Shown in pieces: positions 17,913 to 27,102 of a stretch of DNA of 64,000 nucleotides; the stretch's first letter is position 1, and every line of letters starts with the position of its first letter. The stretch comes from Haematospirillum sp. H4485 (GTDB lineage Bacteria > Pseudomonadota > Alphaproteobacteria > Rhodospirillales > Rhodospirillaceae): the NCBI RefSeq assembly GCF_012102745.1, contig NZ_JAAVSY010000001.1, forward strand, positions 1-64,000. Direction: 5' to 3'. Made by a program: the position numbers and the translations under genes. Below the pieces are notes generated by a model, which was given only the letters and a program-made list of their open reading frames with translations, was not told the DNA's origin and did no database searches.

Positions 17913-19898
17913 TTATATGTCCAGTTCACGGGCAAAACGGGCGTGGGCCTGAATGAACTGGAACCGCAGTTCGGGTTTGCGCCCCATCAGCTGTTCCACC
18001 AAGCTGGCTGTTGCCCGGCTGTCTTCCAGCTCTTCCTCGGTTTTCTTGCCGGGCAAGACAACCTGAAGCAAGGTCCGGGTTGCCGGGTTCATCGTGGTTT
18101 CCTTCAGCTGGGCGGGGGGCATTTCACCCAGTCCCTTGAACCGGCTGATATCTACTTTCCCCTTGCCCTTGAAGTGCTTGGACATGATCTGGTCCCGGTG
18201 TGCATCATCCCGCGCATAGATGCTTTTCCCGCCTTGGGTCAGGCGATACAGGGGCGGCATGGCCAGATACAGCCTGCCATCTTCGATCAAGCCCGGCATT
18301 TCACGGTAAAAGAATGTCATAAGGAGGCTTGCAATATGGGCCCCGTCCACGTCAGCGTCCGTCATGATGATGACCTTGCCGTAGCGCAGTTTTTCTAAAT
18401 CGTACCGGTTGCCGGGGCCACAGCCCAAGGCTTCCACCAGGTCCTGCAGTTCTTGGTTGGCGCGCAGTTTCTCGGCGCTGGCCGAGGCGACGTTCAGGAT
18501 CTTGCCACGCAGCGGCAAAATGGCCTGTGTTTCCCGGTTGCGGGCCTGCTTGGCTGACCCGCCGGCAGAGTCCCCTTCAACGATAAAGAGTTCGGTGCCT
18601 TCTGCGACAGAGCGTGAGCAATCGGCAAGTTTGCCGGGCAGGCGCAGTTTCTTGGTGGCGGATTTGCGCGACATTTCACGGCTTTGCTTCCGCCGCAGGC
18701 GTTCTTCCTGGCGGTTCAGAACGTGTTCAAGAAGAACATTGGCGGCGGCCGGTGCCCCGGCCAGCCAGTGGTCAAACAGGTCGCGGACAGCCTGTTCGAC
18801 CAAGCGGGTTGCCTCGCTCGATGACAGCTTTTCTTTGGTTTGCCCTTGAAACTGGGGCTCCCGAATGAATACGGACAGCATGACACAGCTTCCGCCCAGT
18901 GCGTCTTCTGCTGTTAGCGCGGAGCCTTTCCGGTTCCCGGTCAGCTCAGCATAGGCTTTCAGCCCCTTGGTGACGGCATTGCGCAGCCCCTGTTCGTGTG
19001 TGCCACCTTCGGGGGTCGGGACGGTGTTGACATAGGAAGAAAAGAAGCCTTCTTGATCTTCTGGCCAGCACAGGGCCCATTCCACACTGCCCATATCATC
19101 AGCCAGTGATGCGCTGCCGGCATACAGGCCCGATATGGTAGCCCGTCCCCGGAGGGTCGTGGCGAGGAAATCCTCCAACCCGTTGGGGAAGTGCAGTTCC
19201 TCTGATGCGGGGACAGAGTCCGACCCGTCCAGGAGCACCGGATCACAGGACCAGCGAATTTTGACACCCCGGAACAAATAAGCCTTGGAGCGGGCCATCC
19301 GGTACAGGGTTGCCGGCCTGAACCGGGCACGGATACCAAAAATATCCGGGTCCGGGCGGAACCGGACCAAGGTGCCGCGGCGGTTTGACACCGTGCCGGC
19401 CAGTTCCAGCGGCCCTTGGGGGGTGCCGCGCACATAGCTTTGCCGCCACAGTTTCTTATCCCGGGCAACCTCGACAATCATCAGTTCGGACAGGGCATTG
19501 ACGACGGAGCTTCCCACCCCGTGCAACCCCCCCGAGACCTTGTAGGCATCGCCCCCGAATTTTCCGCCGGAGTGCAGCGTGGTCAGAATGACTTCCAGTG
19601 CCGACTTGTCCCGATACTTCGGATGGGGATCCACGGGGATGCCGCGGCCATTGTCGCGGATTGTCACAAAACCATCGGCTGACAGTTCCAGGTCAATGAA
19701 GGTGGCGTGTCCTGCCACGGCTTCGTCCATGGCATTGTCCAGCACCTCTGCCGCCAGGTGATGCATGGCTTTCTCATCCGTACCACCGATGTACATGCCC
19801 GGGCGTTTGCGTACGGGTTCCAGACCTTCCAGGACTTCAATGTCCTTGGCGGTATATTCCTGTGACTTCGGGGCAAGAAACTGAAATAGGTCTGACAT
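17913..19898 (-). CDS. parE: DNA topoisomerase IV subunit B
   Basis: A 661-residue GHKL-type ATPase subunit that, with ParC, decatenates replicated chromosomes. It shows the N-terminal EVLEGLEPVRKRPGMYIGG, DNAMDEAV and DNGRGIPVD (ATP site), GGLHGVGSSVVNAL and the TOPRIM motifs EGDSAGGSAKQ and DADVDGAHIASLL. Length and the EGDSAGGSA context without a long insertion favour ParE over GyrB. The ATG at 19898 has only a weak purine-rich site. A 10-bp perfect hairpin (19936-19965) sits in the leader, and a terminator follows the gene. Confidence 0.96.
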   Translation of the reverse strand: MSDLFQFLAPKSQEYTAKDIEVLEGLEPVRKRPGMYIGGTDEKAMHHLAAEVLDNAMDEAVAGHATFIDLELSADGFVTIRDNGRGIPVDPHPKYRDKSALEVILTTLHSGGKFGGDAYKVSGGLHGVGSSVVNALSELMIVEVARDKKLWRQSYVRGTPQGPLELAGTVSNRRGTLVRFRPDPDIFGIRARFRPATLYRMARSKAYLFRGVKIRWSCDPVLLDGSDSVPASEELHFPNGLEDFLATTLRGRATISGLYAGSASLADDMGSVEWALCWPEDQEGFFSSYVNTVPTPEGGTHEQGLRNAVTKGLKAYAELTGNRKGSALTAEDALGGSCVMLSVFIREPQFQGQTKEKLSSSEATRLVEQAVRDLFDHWLAGAPAAANVLLEHVLNRQEERLRRKQSREMSRKSATKKLRLPGKLADCSRSVAEGTELFIVEGDSAGGSAKQARNRETQAILPLRGKILNVASASAEKLRANQELQDLVEALGCGPGNRYDLEKLRYGKVIIMTDADVDGAHIASLLMTFFYREMPGLIEDGRLYLAMPPLYRLTQGGKSIYARDDAHRDQIMSKHFKGKGKVDISRFKGLGEMPPAQLKETTMNPATRTLLQVVLPGKKTEEELEDSRATASLVEQLMGRKPELRFQFIQAHARFARELDI

Positions 19899-19935
19899 GG
19901 CACTCGCGCGGTTTGCTGTGATGTACGGTGGCATA

Positions 19936-19965
19936 CATCTCCGGTACGGGGCAGCACCGGAGATG
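19936..19965 (-). promoter_or_regulatory. Hairpin in the parE leader
   Basis: Arms 19936-19945 and 19956-19965 form a perfect 10-bp stem with a 10-base loop, ending 38 bases upstream of the parE start codon. If transcribed it lies in the 5' untranslated region and could affect mRNA stability or translation. It could instead be a terminator for an upstream transcript, but it has no T tract. Confidence 0.45.
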
Positions 19966-20104
19966 GCAGGCGGCCGAGGAGCCATGCCTGCCCAAGGGGA
20001 CAGGGTTACTATATCCTGTCACAGACGGAAATAGCTGATTGCCTTCAGGGGTTCCGAAAGTCACAATCCGGGTGCTTGCCATTGCGTCAGAGGACAGGCG
20101 GACC

Positions 20105-20503
20105 ATGAGAAAAGCCAGCGAAGCAAACCCCCATTCCGATGGATCCCTGTACCTGCGTACGATCGCCATGCCTGCGGATACGAATCCCGATGGTGACATT
20201 TTTGGTGGCTGGCTGATGTCGCAGATGGATCTGGCCGGCGCGTCCTATGCCCGTCTGGTCGCCGGAGGGCGTGTTGTTACAATCGCTGTGGATGGGTTTG
20301 TCTTTCATAAGCCCATGATGGTGGGTGACGAACTCAACTGTTACTGCTGGGAGATAAAAAGGGGGCGTACCTCGGTCGGGGTGCGGGTGGAGGCATGGGT
20401 CCGGCGCCGTTATACGGGAGTTGAGGAAAAGGTTACCGAGGGAACCTTTACGTTTGTTGCCTTGGGTGATGATCGCAAGGCCCGGCCTCTTGATCAAGGA
20501 TAG
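20105..20503 (+). CDS. yciA: Acyl-CoA thioesterase, YciA family
   Basis: A 132-residue hotdog-fold thioesterase hydrolysing acyl-CoAs in the cytosol. The signature TNPDGDIFGGWLMSQMDLAGAS near residues 25-45 contains the catalytic Asp region, followed by VTIAVDGFVFHKPMMVGDEL. The length fits YciA. The ATG at 20105 follows a purine-rich stretch (AGGCGG); the frame opens at 20039. It stands alone, divergent from parE. Confidence 0.9.
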   Translation: MRKASEANPHSDGSLYLRTIAMPADTNPDGDIFGGWLMSQMDLAGASYARLVAGGRVVTIAVDGFVFHKPMMVGDELNCYCWEIKRGRTSVGVRVEAWVRRRYTGVEEKVTEGTFTFVALGDDRKARPLDQG

Positions 20504-20729
20504 GGCGGGTTTGTAGCGTCCGGTATGGTGTGTCAAATAGGGTGGAGGACTTGTCTGTTTGCGATGCGCCGGTCGCCACAAACTATGCTACACGGCGGTA
20601 CAGAAAAGATTGTTCTGGCACAGGGCTCTGGATTCTGTGTAATTCCAGAAGTCAGAGGAGCGTGTCGCTGGTCCTGCCCCGGGGAAGGGGTTGGAGACCG
20701 CGGAAAGTAGAGCTGTTGGAGAGAGTGGT

Positions 20730-21221
20730 ATGAAGACCGTTTACAAGCTGGGAGCAGCCGTCGGGCTTGCCCTTGTTGCCGTCGTCGGGGCGAAGGTGTT
20801 CGGTGGGTTGGTCTATTCGGCTGCTGCACCGGATGAAGCGCCTCGCGTTGCCGGGGCCATGACGTTCCGCAAGGCCGCAACCCAGTCAGGATCGGCTTCT
20901 GCTGAGCTGCGGCCCGGGGATGCGGCCTTGGGGAAGAAGGCAGTGAAGGTCTGTGCGGCCTGCCATACGTTTGATCAGGGAGGGGCCAACAAGGTCGGTC
21001 CCAACCTGTTTGGAATTGTCGGGGCCAAAATTGCGCATGCCGAGGGTTTCAAGTACTCGGATGCTGTCGCCGGTCATGGTGGACGGTGGGATGCCGGGAA
21101 TCTGGGCAAGTGGCTGACAAATCCCAAGGACTTCATACCCGGTAACAAGATGTCCTATGCCGGGGTCAAAAGCGAGCAGCAGCGTCGCGATATTATCGCC
21201 TATCTTGAGACCCTGCGCTGA
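20730..21221 (+). CDS. Membrane-anchored class I cytochrome c
   Basis: A 163-residue protein with an N-terminal hydrophobic anchor or signal (LGAAVGLALVAVVGAKVFGGLVY), a linker and one cytochrome c domain. The heme motif CAACH is near residue 74 and the axial Met lies in GNKMSYAGV near residue 142. It resembles the cytochrome c552/cy (CycM) carriers that link the bc1 complex to terminal oxidases in alphaproteobacteria. No cleavage site is obvious, so it is probably anchored and faces the periplasm. GGAGAGAG precedes the ATG. No oxidase genes are adjacent. Confidence 0.9.
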   Translation: MKTVYKLGAAVGLALVAVVGAKVFGGLVYSAAAPDEAPRVAGAMTFRKAATQSGSASAELRPGDAALGKKAVKVCAACHTFDQGGANKVGPNLFGIVGAKIAHAEGFKYSDAVAGHGGRWDAGNLGKWLTNPKDFIPGNKMSYAGVKSEQQRRDIIAYLETLR

Positions 21222-21305
21222 TATCCGGGTACCCCCGTCGTGTGTGCGGGGGCCTTTGGCTGGTGTCTGATGGGTTGGCTGCCGGTATTTTGCCCCACAT
21301 GCAAA

Positions 21306-21337
21306 CAAGGCCCCGCAGGTATGACCTGGGAGCCTTG
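21306..21337 (-). terminator. Hairpin after tRNA-Val
   Basis: An imperfect stem (caaggc/gccttg outer, caggt/acctg inner, 3-base loop) begins right after the encoded CCA of the tRNA on the minus strand and is followed by a short T-rich stretch. It probably ends the tRNA transcript. Confidence 0.6.
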
Positions 21338-21338
21338 A

Positions 21339-21413
21339 TGGTGGGCGATGCAAGGATCGAACTTGCGACCCCACCCGTGTGAAGGGTGTGCTCTACCGCT
21401 GAGCTAATCGCCC
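21339..21413 (-). tRNA. tRNA-Val (anticodon CAC)
   Basis: The minus strand folds into a full cloverleaf: acceptor GGGCGAT paired with ATCGCCC, D arm GCTC/GAGC, anticodon stem CACCC/GGGTG with loop TTCACAC (anticodon CAC), T arm with GTTCGAT, and an encoded CCA end. It reads GUG valine codons. Confidence 0.96.
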
Positions 21414-21680
21414 GGTACTTTTCCCCTGTATCACCGTCCATTAAAAGGTCAGTGCATGCGGGAGGCCAGCTTTATAAGCTGTGTGCCCCCATTCGTCAAG
21501 GCTGTATTCCGAAAAGGTGTCTTTGGTCAGCAAGATGGCAGGCTGTATCCATAATACAGTGTAACATTCTTTGATTTTGGATAGCGGTATCTGGTATGGC
21601 AGGGTGCTTTGTCTCAAGGCGCTAGGCTTTTTCCGGCCTTTGCCGTTGTTCTTTTCCTTCCGGCTTCAGGGGGACCCTGC

Positions 21681-23045
21681 ATGACTGTTACCCAAGACGT
21701 CCCTGATTCTGTTGCCATTATCCTGGCTGCAGGTCTCGGCACCCGTATGAAGTCAACCCGTCCGAAGGTATTGCATCCTGTGCTGGGACGCCCGATGGTT
21801 GCTCATGTTGCCGATGCGGCGTGTTGTGCCGGCATTGAACAGCTGGTGGCGGTGATTGGGCCAGAGGGTGGGGCCGTTTCTGATTTGCTTGGTCCCGTCC
21901 CGACAGCGATACAAAGGGATCGTCTTGGAACGGCCCATGCTGTTCTGCAGGCGCGTTCCGTAATGTCTGTGATCGGCCGTATACCGGATACGGTTGTTGT
22001 GCTTTATGGCGATACGCCGCTTCTTCAGGCTGATACAATCCGTCGCCTTGTCCAGGCCCGTCGGGACCGTAATGCCGGGGTTGCCGTGCTTGGTTTCCAG
22101 GCGGCTGATCCCGGTGGTTATGGTCGTTTGGTCATGGGGCCGTCCGGTCTTGAGCGGATTGTGGAAGCCAAGGATGCTGACGAGGCACAGCAACGTCTGC
22201 GCCTGTGTAACTCGGGCGTGATGGCCATTGATGGTGCCTGTCTTTGGCGCTGGCTGGAACAGGTGGGAAATGCCAATGCCAAGGGAGAGTATTATCTGAC
22301 CGATATCGTTGCCTTGGCTCGTGCGGATGGTCGTACCTGTGTTGTTGTGGAAGGCCCTGAGGAAGAGTTTCTGGGTGTCAATTCACGGGCGGAGTTGTCT
22401 GCCTGCGAGGCTATTGCCCAAAGGCGCATGCGGCAGCACATGATGGAGTCCGGCGTGACCCTGATTGACCCGGATACCGTTACATTCAGTTGGGATACCC
22501 GGTTGGGGCAGGATGTGGTGGTGTGGCCCTTTACCATCTTTGGTCCAGGTGTCTCGGTGGCTGACAACGTCGAGATAAAGGGCTTCTGCCATCTTGAGGG
22601 ATGCCGGGTTGCCGAGGGTGCCGTTCTGGGACCGTATGCCCGGCTTCGTCCCGGTGCAGACATTGGTGCCGAAGCGCATGTCGGTAACTTTGTGGAAATC
22701 AAGAATGCGGTGCTTGCCGATGGCGTGAAGGTCAACCACCTGTCTTATATCGGCGATGCTTCTGTTGGAACCCGGTCAAATATCGGGGCGGGGACCATTA
22801 CCTGTAATTACGACGGGTACAAGAAGCACCGTACGGACATCGGTGCGGGGGTTCTGATTGGATCCAATACGTCTCTGGTGGCTCCGGTCACGGTTGGGGA
22901 CGGGGCTGTGACCGGTGCCGGATCTGTGCTGACCCGTGATGTTCCCGCTGGGGCACTGGCCTTGGAGCGGGCAGAGCAGAAGAATGTGGAGCAATGGGGG
23001 ATCCATTTTCATAAAAGCAAAAAAGAAGAAGCAACACGCGGCTGA
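21681..23045 (+). CDS. glmU: Bifunctional UDP-GlcNAc diphosphorylase / GlcN-1-P acetyltransferase
   Basis: A 454-residue cytosolic enzyme making UDP-GlcNAc for peptidoglycan and LPS. The N-terminal uridylyltransferase domain shows LAAGLGTRMKS near residue 15 and VLYGDTPLL. The C-terminal left-handed beta-helix acetyltransferase shows hexapeptide repeats and GAGTITCNYDGYKKH. The ATG at 21681 follows a GGGGGGA stretch and gives the usual start; the open frame begins at 21609. glmS follows after 14 bases, forming a hexosamine operon. Confidence 0.97.
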   Translation: MTVTQDVPDSVAIILAAGLGTRMKSTRPKVLHPVLGRPMVAHVADAACCAGIEQLVAVIGPEGGAVSDLLGPVPTAIQRDRLGTAHAVLQARSVMSVIGRIPDTVVVLYGDTPLLQADTIRRLVQARRDRNAGVAVLGFQAADPGGYGRLVMGPSGLERIVEAKDADEAQQRLRLCNSGVMAIDGACLWRWLEQVGNANAKGEYYLTDIVALARADGRTCVVVEGPEEEFLGVNSRAELSACEAIAQRRMRQHMMESGVTLIDPDTVTFSWDTRLGQDVVVWPFTIFGPGVSVADNVEIKGFCHLEGCRVAEGAVLGPYARLRPGADIGAEAHVGNFVEIKNAVLADGVKVNHLSYIGDASVGTRSNIGAGTITCNYDGYKKHRTDIGAGVLIGSNTSLVAPVTVGDGAVTGAGSVLTRDVPAGALALERAEQKNVEQWGIHFHKSKKEEATRG

Positions 23046-23059
23046 CAGGAAGCAAGAGC

Positions 23060-24883
23060 ATGTGCGGGATTATTGGTGTCATTGGTGAACAGGATGCAGC
23101 TCCCCTTCTGGTGGGAGGGCTGAAGCGTCTTGAATATCGCGGCTATGACAGTGCCGGTATCGCAACGCTGGTTGGCAGCGAAATTGCCCGTTGCCGTGCT
23201 GAAGGGAAGCTGGTCAATCTTGAAGCCCGACTTGCCTTGGCTCCCCTGTCCGGAAGCGTTGGTATCGGGCATACCCGTTGGGCTACGCATGGTGTGCCGG
23301 TTGAACGCAATGCCCACCCGCATTCCGATGGTCGGGTTGCGGTGGTGCATAATGGCATTATCGAGAATTACAGTACCCTGCGGGCCGAGCTGGAGGCGGC
23401 AGGCTGTGTGTTCCGCAGTGATACGGATACAGAAACCATTGTTCATCTGATCAGCTCGTATTGGCAGCCGGGTGCTGACCCCGTTGAGGCAACGCACAAG
23501 GCTCTCCTGCGGCTGGAAGGGGCGTTTGCCCTGGCTGTTATCTTTGCCGGACAGCCGGATCTTATGATAGCGGCCCGGCGTGGCAGCCCGCTTGCCGTTG
23601 GGTATGGGCAGGGGGAAATGTTTGTCGGATCGGATGCCTTGGCCCTTGTGCACGTGACCAACCGTCTCAGCTATCTGGAGGAGGGGGACTGGGCTATCCT
23701 CAGCCGCAGCGGGGTCGAGATCCGCAATACAGAAGGCTTGAAGGTCGAGCGGCCGGTTCATGTCAGCGCCCTGTCCAGTGCGGCGGTTGGCAAGGGGGGA
23801 CACCGCCATTATATGGCCAAGGAGATTTTCGAGCAGCCCCAGGTGATCGGTGACAGTCTGCGGGCCTTGGTCAATCCGTTGACCCGTACGGTTACCTTGC
23901 CCGATCTTCCTTTTGATCTGGCTTCAGTCAGCCGCATTACGATTGTGGCGTGTGGTACGTCATTTTATGCGGGACTGGTTGCCCGGTACTGGCTTGAGCA
24001 AATCGCCCGTATTCCGGTTGATATTGATGTTGCCAGTGAGTTCCGGTACCGGAATCCGGTGTTGCAGCCCGGCGGATTGGCTCTTTTCATTTCGCAGTCC
24101 GGTGAAACCGCCGATACCTTGGCAGCCTTGCGGTACTGCAAGGCTCATGGTCAGAAGATTGTGTCCTTGGTCAATGTGACCGAGAGCACAATGGCCAGGG
24201 AAAGTGATGCCATCCTGCATACATTGGCTGGGCCTGAAATCGGGGTTGCATCGACCAAGGCCTTTACAACGCAGTTGACGGTTCTTGCCTGCCTTGTTCT
24301 GGCGTTGGCGCGCGCCCGTGGTGCTGTAACGGCCGAAAGAGAAATGCAGTTGGCCCATGCACTGGGTGAGGTGCCGGCACGTGTGGCAGAAATTCTTAAT
24401 CATGACGAGCATATTCGCCGTATTGCCGAAGATGTCATGCAAGCCCGTGACGTCTTGTATCTTGGGCGTGGCTCCAGCTATCCCATTGCTCTGGAAGGGG
24501 CCTTGAAGCTCAAGGAAATCAGTTACATTCATGCCGAGGGGTATGCTGCGGGAGAAATGAAGCACGGCCCGATTGCCCTGATCGATGACAAGGTGCCTGT
24601 TGTGGTCATTGCCCCCGGCGATGAGCTGCTGGACAAGACCATATCCAATGTTCAGGAGACGGTTGCGCGGGGTGGGCGTGTTATTGTGTTCTCGGATGCA
24701 CGTGGCGTTGCCCGTATGCGGGACAGTGCTGTTCATGCTGTCATTTTGCCCGAGGTTGACCCCTTTGTAGCCCCTATCCTTTACGCACTGCCTGTTCAGC
24801 TTTTGGCCTATCATGTTGCTGTTCTGAAGGGTACGGATGTGGATCAGCCGCGCAATCTGGCCAAAAGCGTAACGGTGGAATAG
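23060..24883 (+). CDS. glmS: Glutamine-fructose-6-phosphate aminotransferase
   Basis: A 607-residue enzyme converting fructose-6-phosphate and glutamine to glucosamine-6-phosphate. After Met, Cys2 (MCGIIGVIG) is the N-terminal nucleophile of the glutaminase domain. Two SIS domains follow (VACGTSFYAGL, ISQSGETADTLAAL, LGRGSSYPIALEGALKLKEI), and the C-terminus ends LAKSVTVE. AGGAAG precedes the ATG. It is co-transcribed with glmU. No glmS ribozyme is seen, as expected for a proteobacterium. Confidence 0.98.
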   Translation: MCGIIGVIGEQDAAPLLVGGLKRLEYRGYDSAGIATLVGSEIARCRAEGKLVNLEARLALAPLSGSVGIGHTRWATHGVPVERNAHPHSDGRVAVVHNGIIENYSTLRAELEAAGCVFRSDTDTETIVHLISSYWQPGADPVEATHKALLRLEGAFALAVIFAGQPDLMIAARRGSPLAVGYGQGEMFVGSDALALVHVTNRLSYLEEGDWAILSRSGVEIRNTEGLKVERPVHVSALSSAAVGKGGHRHYMAKEIFEQPQVIGDSLRALVNPLTRTVTLPDLPFDLASVSRITIVACGTSFYAGLVARYWLEQIARIPVDIDVASEFRYRNPVLQPGGLALFISQSGETADTLAALRYCKAHGQKIVSLVNVTESTMARESDAILHTLAGPEIGVASTKAFTTQLTVLACLVLALARARGAVTAEREMQLAHALGEVPARVAEILNHDEHIRRIAEDVMQARDVLYLGRGSSYPIALEGALKLKEISYIHAEGYAAGEMKHGPIALIDDKVPVVVIAPGDELLDKTISNVQETVARGGRVIVFSDARGVARMRDSAVHAVILPEVDPFVAPILYALPVQLLAYHVAVLKGTDVDQPRNLAKSVTVE

Positions 24884-24922
24884 TATTCTTTCCGTTGGTG
24901 TTGGTGGCTTGGGACTGCTCGC

Positions 24923-25660
24923 ATGGTGGGCGTGGAAAAAAATGCGCGGGTTGCCGTGGAGCCGGTGGATACCATCTTGGTTCATGGCAGCATCAGGCGC
25001 ACGCTTGCAGACTTCCGGCGTGCAGGTTTTGCGGTTGATCCGGGGGATATCCTGCAAAGCTTTCTTGATGCGGTTGGGGCAAGAGGGACACTTCTGCTGC
25101 CATTGTTTTTACGTCCGGGATTCCCTTTGACATCAGGCATACCCCGTCAAAAATAGGCGCCTTGGCGGAAGCGGGGCGCGTGCATGCCGAAGCAGTCAGG
25201 ACCGGGCATCCCATTTATTCGTTTGCAGTGATTGGATATCGCTCAAAAGAATTTGAGAACATCGATAACGAAAGCGGCTATTCAGAGGAATCGCCTTTTG
25301 GTCTTCTGAAGAGGATGGATAGAAAGATAGCGGCCCTTGATGTGGATGACCAAGATTGCATGATGTTCTATCATCACGTTGAAGAAGTCAAAAAAGTTGA
25401 TTACCGGTTTTTCAAGCTCCATACCCAGATTGGAATGGCGTCACGGAAAGCAAGTCCTACAGGCTGTATGTCAGAGATCTGGAGCGCGGTGTGCGAACGC
25501 ATGTCGTATATGGGAGAAAGGCTTGTACAAGGGCGACATGCCTAGGGTAGGGTCAGGTCTTCGTGTGGTGAGAAGCAAGGCCATGTTTGATCTTGTCGGG
25601 CAAGCTATCGAGCAAGGGAAAGCACTGGGGATGCTGTACTCTTTGGAGAATTCGCCTTGA
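24923..25660 (+). pseudogene. AAC(3)-family N-acetyltransferase, two frameshifts
   Basis: Three reading-frame pieces join into one aminoglycoside 3-N-acetyltransferase-like protein. Piece 1 (24923-~25125) has DTILVHGSIRRT and GTLLLPLF. Piece 2 (~25125-25523) resumes as FDIRHTPSKIGALAEAG, then GHPIYSFAVIG and ESPFGLLKRMD. Piece 3 (~25524-25660) is YKGDMPRVGSGLRVV to the end. The shifts are near 25123-25127 (a base apparently missing) and 25522-25525 (a base apparently extra), so they compensate. Members next to DUF4910 proteins usually belong to surface-sugar gene sets rather than drug resistance. Either a recent pseudogene or two assembly errors. Its stop overlaps the next gene's TTG. Confidence 0.8.
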
Positions 25661-26958
25661 CAGGTCAGCATATTCACCAGTTTGCACGGCGGCTTTGGGG
25701 TATTAATCGGAGCCTTACAGGGGAAGGCGTCAGAGAGACGCTGCGAATAATCAAGGGCATTCTTCCGGATCTTGAGATCCATGAGGTTCCAAGCGGGACA
25801 CGGGTCTTTGACTGGACGATTCCAAAAGAGTGGAGGGTCCGGAAGGCTTATATTATAGACCCGAGTGGTAAGAAGCTTTGCGACTTCAGCTCAAACAATC
25901 TGCACCTTGTCGGATACAGTATCCCGATAAAGCAGAAGATCAGTCTTGAGGACCTGCAGAAGCATTTATACTCCCTTCCAGAGCAGCCAACGGCCATACC
26001 TTATATTACGTCGTACTACACGGAACATTGGGGGTTTTGTTTGCCGCAGATCCTGCGTGATACTCTTGTTGATGGTGAGTATGAGGTTGTTATTGACACA
26101 GAACTTTTTGATGGATCCCTGACATACGGGGAAGTGTTACTGAAAGGTCGCTCCAAGGAAGAAGTGTTGTTGTCAACGTACGTTTGTCATCCTTCAATGG
26201 CAAACAATGAACTCTCCGGTCCAACCGTTACGACGTATATTGCGAAGTGGTTGAAAGAGAGGGAGCAGAACGCATTCAGTTACCGTATTGTTTTCATACC
26301 GGAAACAATAGGATCCATTTGTTATGTCAGCCGGAATCTCGACAGTTTGAAGTCCAGGGTTTTTGCTGGTTTCAATGTGACATGCGTTGGTGATGACCGT
26401 ACCTATTCCTATCTTCCGTCACGCCATGGAGACACCATCAGCGATCGTGTTGCGAAGCATGTTCTGAAGCATATATGCCCTGAATACAAAGTTTATACAT
26501 GGAGTGACAGGGGGAGTGACGAGAGGCAGTATTGCGCCCCTGGCGTGGATTTGCCTGTGGCCTCGATTATGAGGACAAAATACGCGGAGTATGACGAGTA
26601 CCATACGTCGCTGGATGATCTGGATCACGTCGTCACCCCCGAAGGACTTGAGGGCGGATACAATGCCCTTTTGCGGGCTATTGAGGCTATCGAGCGGAAT
26701 TGTTACCCCAAGGTCAAGGTACTCTGTGAGCCGCAGTTGGGAAAGAGGGGGCTGTATCCGACATTATCAACGAAGTCGAGTGGCCTGGAGGTGCGCTTGA
26801 TGATGGATCTGATTACCTGGTCCGATGGCACACGATCCCTGCTTGAAATTGCAGATCTGTGCAGGGTGCCAATATGGGACCTGTATCCGCTTGTTGACAA
26901 GCTGTCTGGTCATGGTCTTCTTGATGTTATGGATGGCCCGCTACCCTTGCAGGTTTGA
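25657..26958 (+). CDS. DUF4910/DUF2172 M28-like aminopeptidase-type protein
   Basis: A 433-residue protein with an M28-like zinc-peptidase fold: CHPSMANNELSGP near residue 178 (metal ligand region), FIPETIGSICY near residue 210 and YDEYHTSLDDLD near residue 310. A C-terminal winged-helix DUF4910 domain follows (about 365-430, SLLEIADLCRVPIWDLYPLVD). Family members occur in polysaccharide and glycosylation clusters and are thought to act on modified amino sugars or peptides; no reaction is proven. The start is a TTG that shares TTGA with the stop of the upstream pseudogene. GC content and codon use are visibly lower than in flanking genes, suggesting transfer as a two-gene unit. Confidence 0.82.
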   Translation: MTGQHIHQFARRLWGINRSLTGEGVRETLRIIKGILPDLEIHEVPSGTRVFDWTIPKEWRVRKAYIIDPSGKKLCDFSSNNLHLVGYSIPIKQKISLEDLQKHLYSLPEQPTAIPYITSYYTEHWGFCLPQILRDTLVDGEYEVVIDTELFDGSLTYGEVLLKGRSKEEVLLSTYVCHPSMANNELSGPTVTTYIAKWLKEREQNAFSYRIVFIPETIGSICYVSRNLDSLKSRVFAGFNVTCVGDDRTYSYLPSRHGDTISDRVAKHVLKHICPEYKVYTWSDRGSDERQYCAPGVDLPVASIMRTKYAEYDEYHTSLDDLDHVVTPEGLEGGYNALLRAIEAIERNCYPKVKVLCEPQLGKRGLYPTLSTKSSGLEVRLMMDLITWSDGTRSLLEIADLCRVPIWDLYPLVDKLSGHGLLDVMDGPLPLQV

Positions 26959-27102
26959 GTTCTTACCCTTCTTCCGGCGCAGTGATCCCGCCCGCTCCTG
27001 ATTTCCCCACGCCGTGTCATTTTGTCTTTGTCGTTGGGGGCATGGGTTGACTTTGCAGGGCAGGCGGGTGATTCCTTCAGGGAAAGACAGGGAGTATGCG
27101 GT

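Noticed and set aside
16835-17935. 366-codon minus-strand frame opposite the hydroxypyruvate isomerase gene
   Set aside because: The plus-strand frame has clear family motifs; this one has none.
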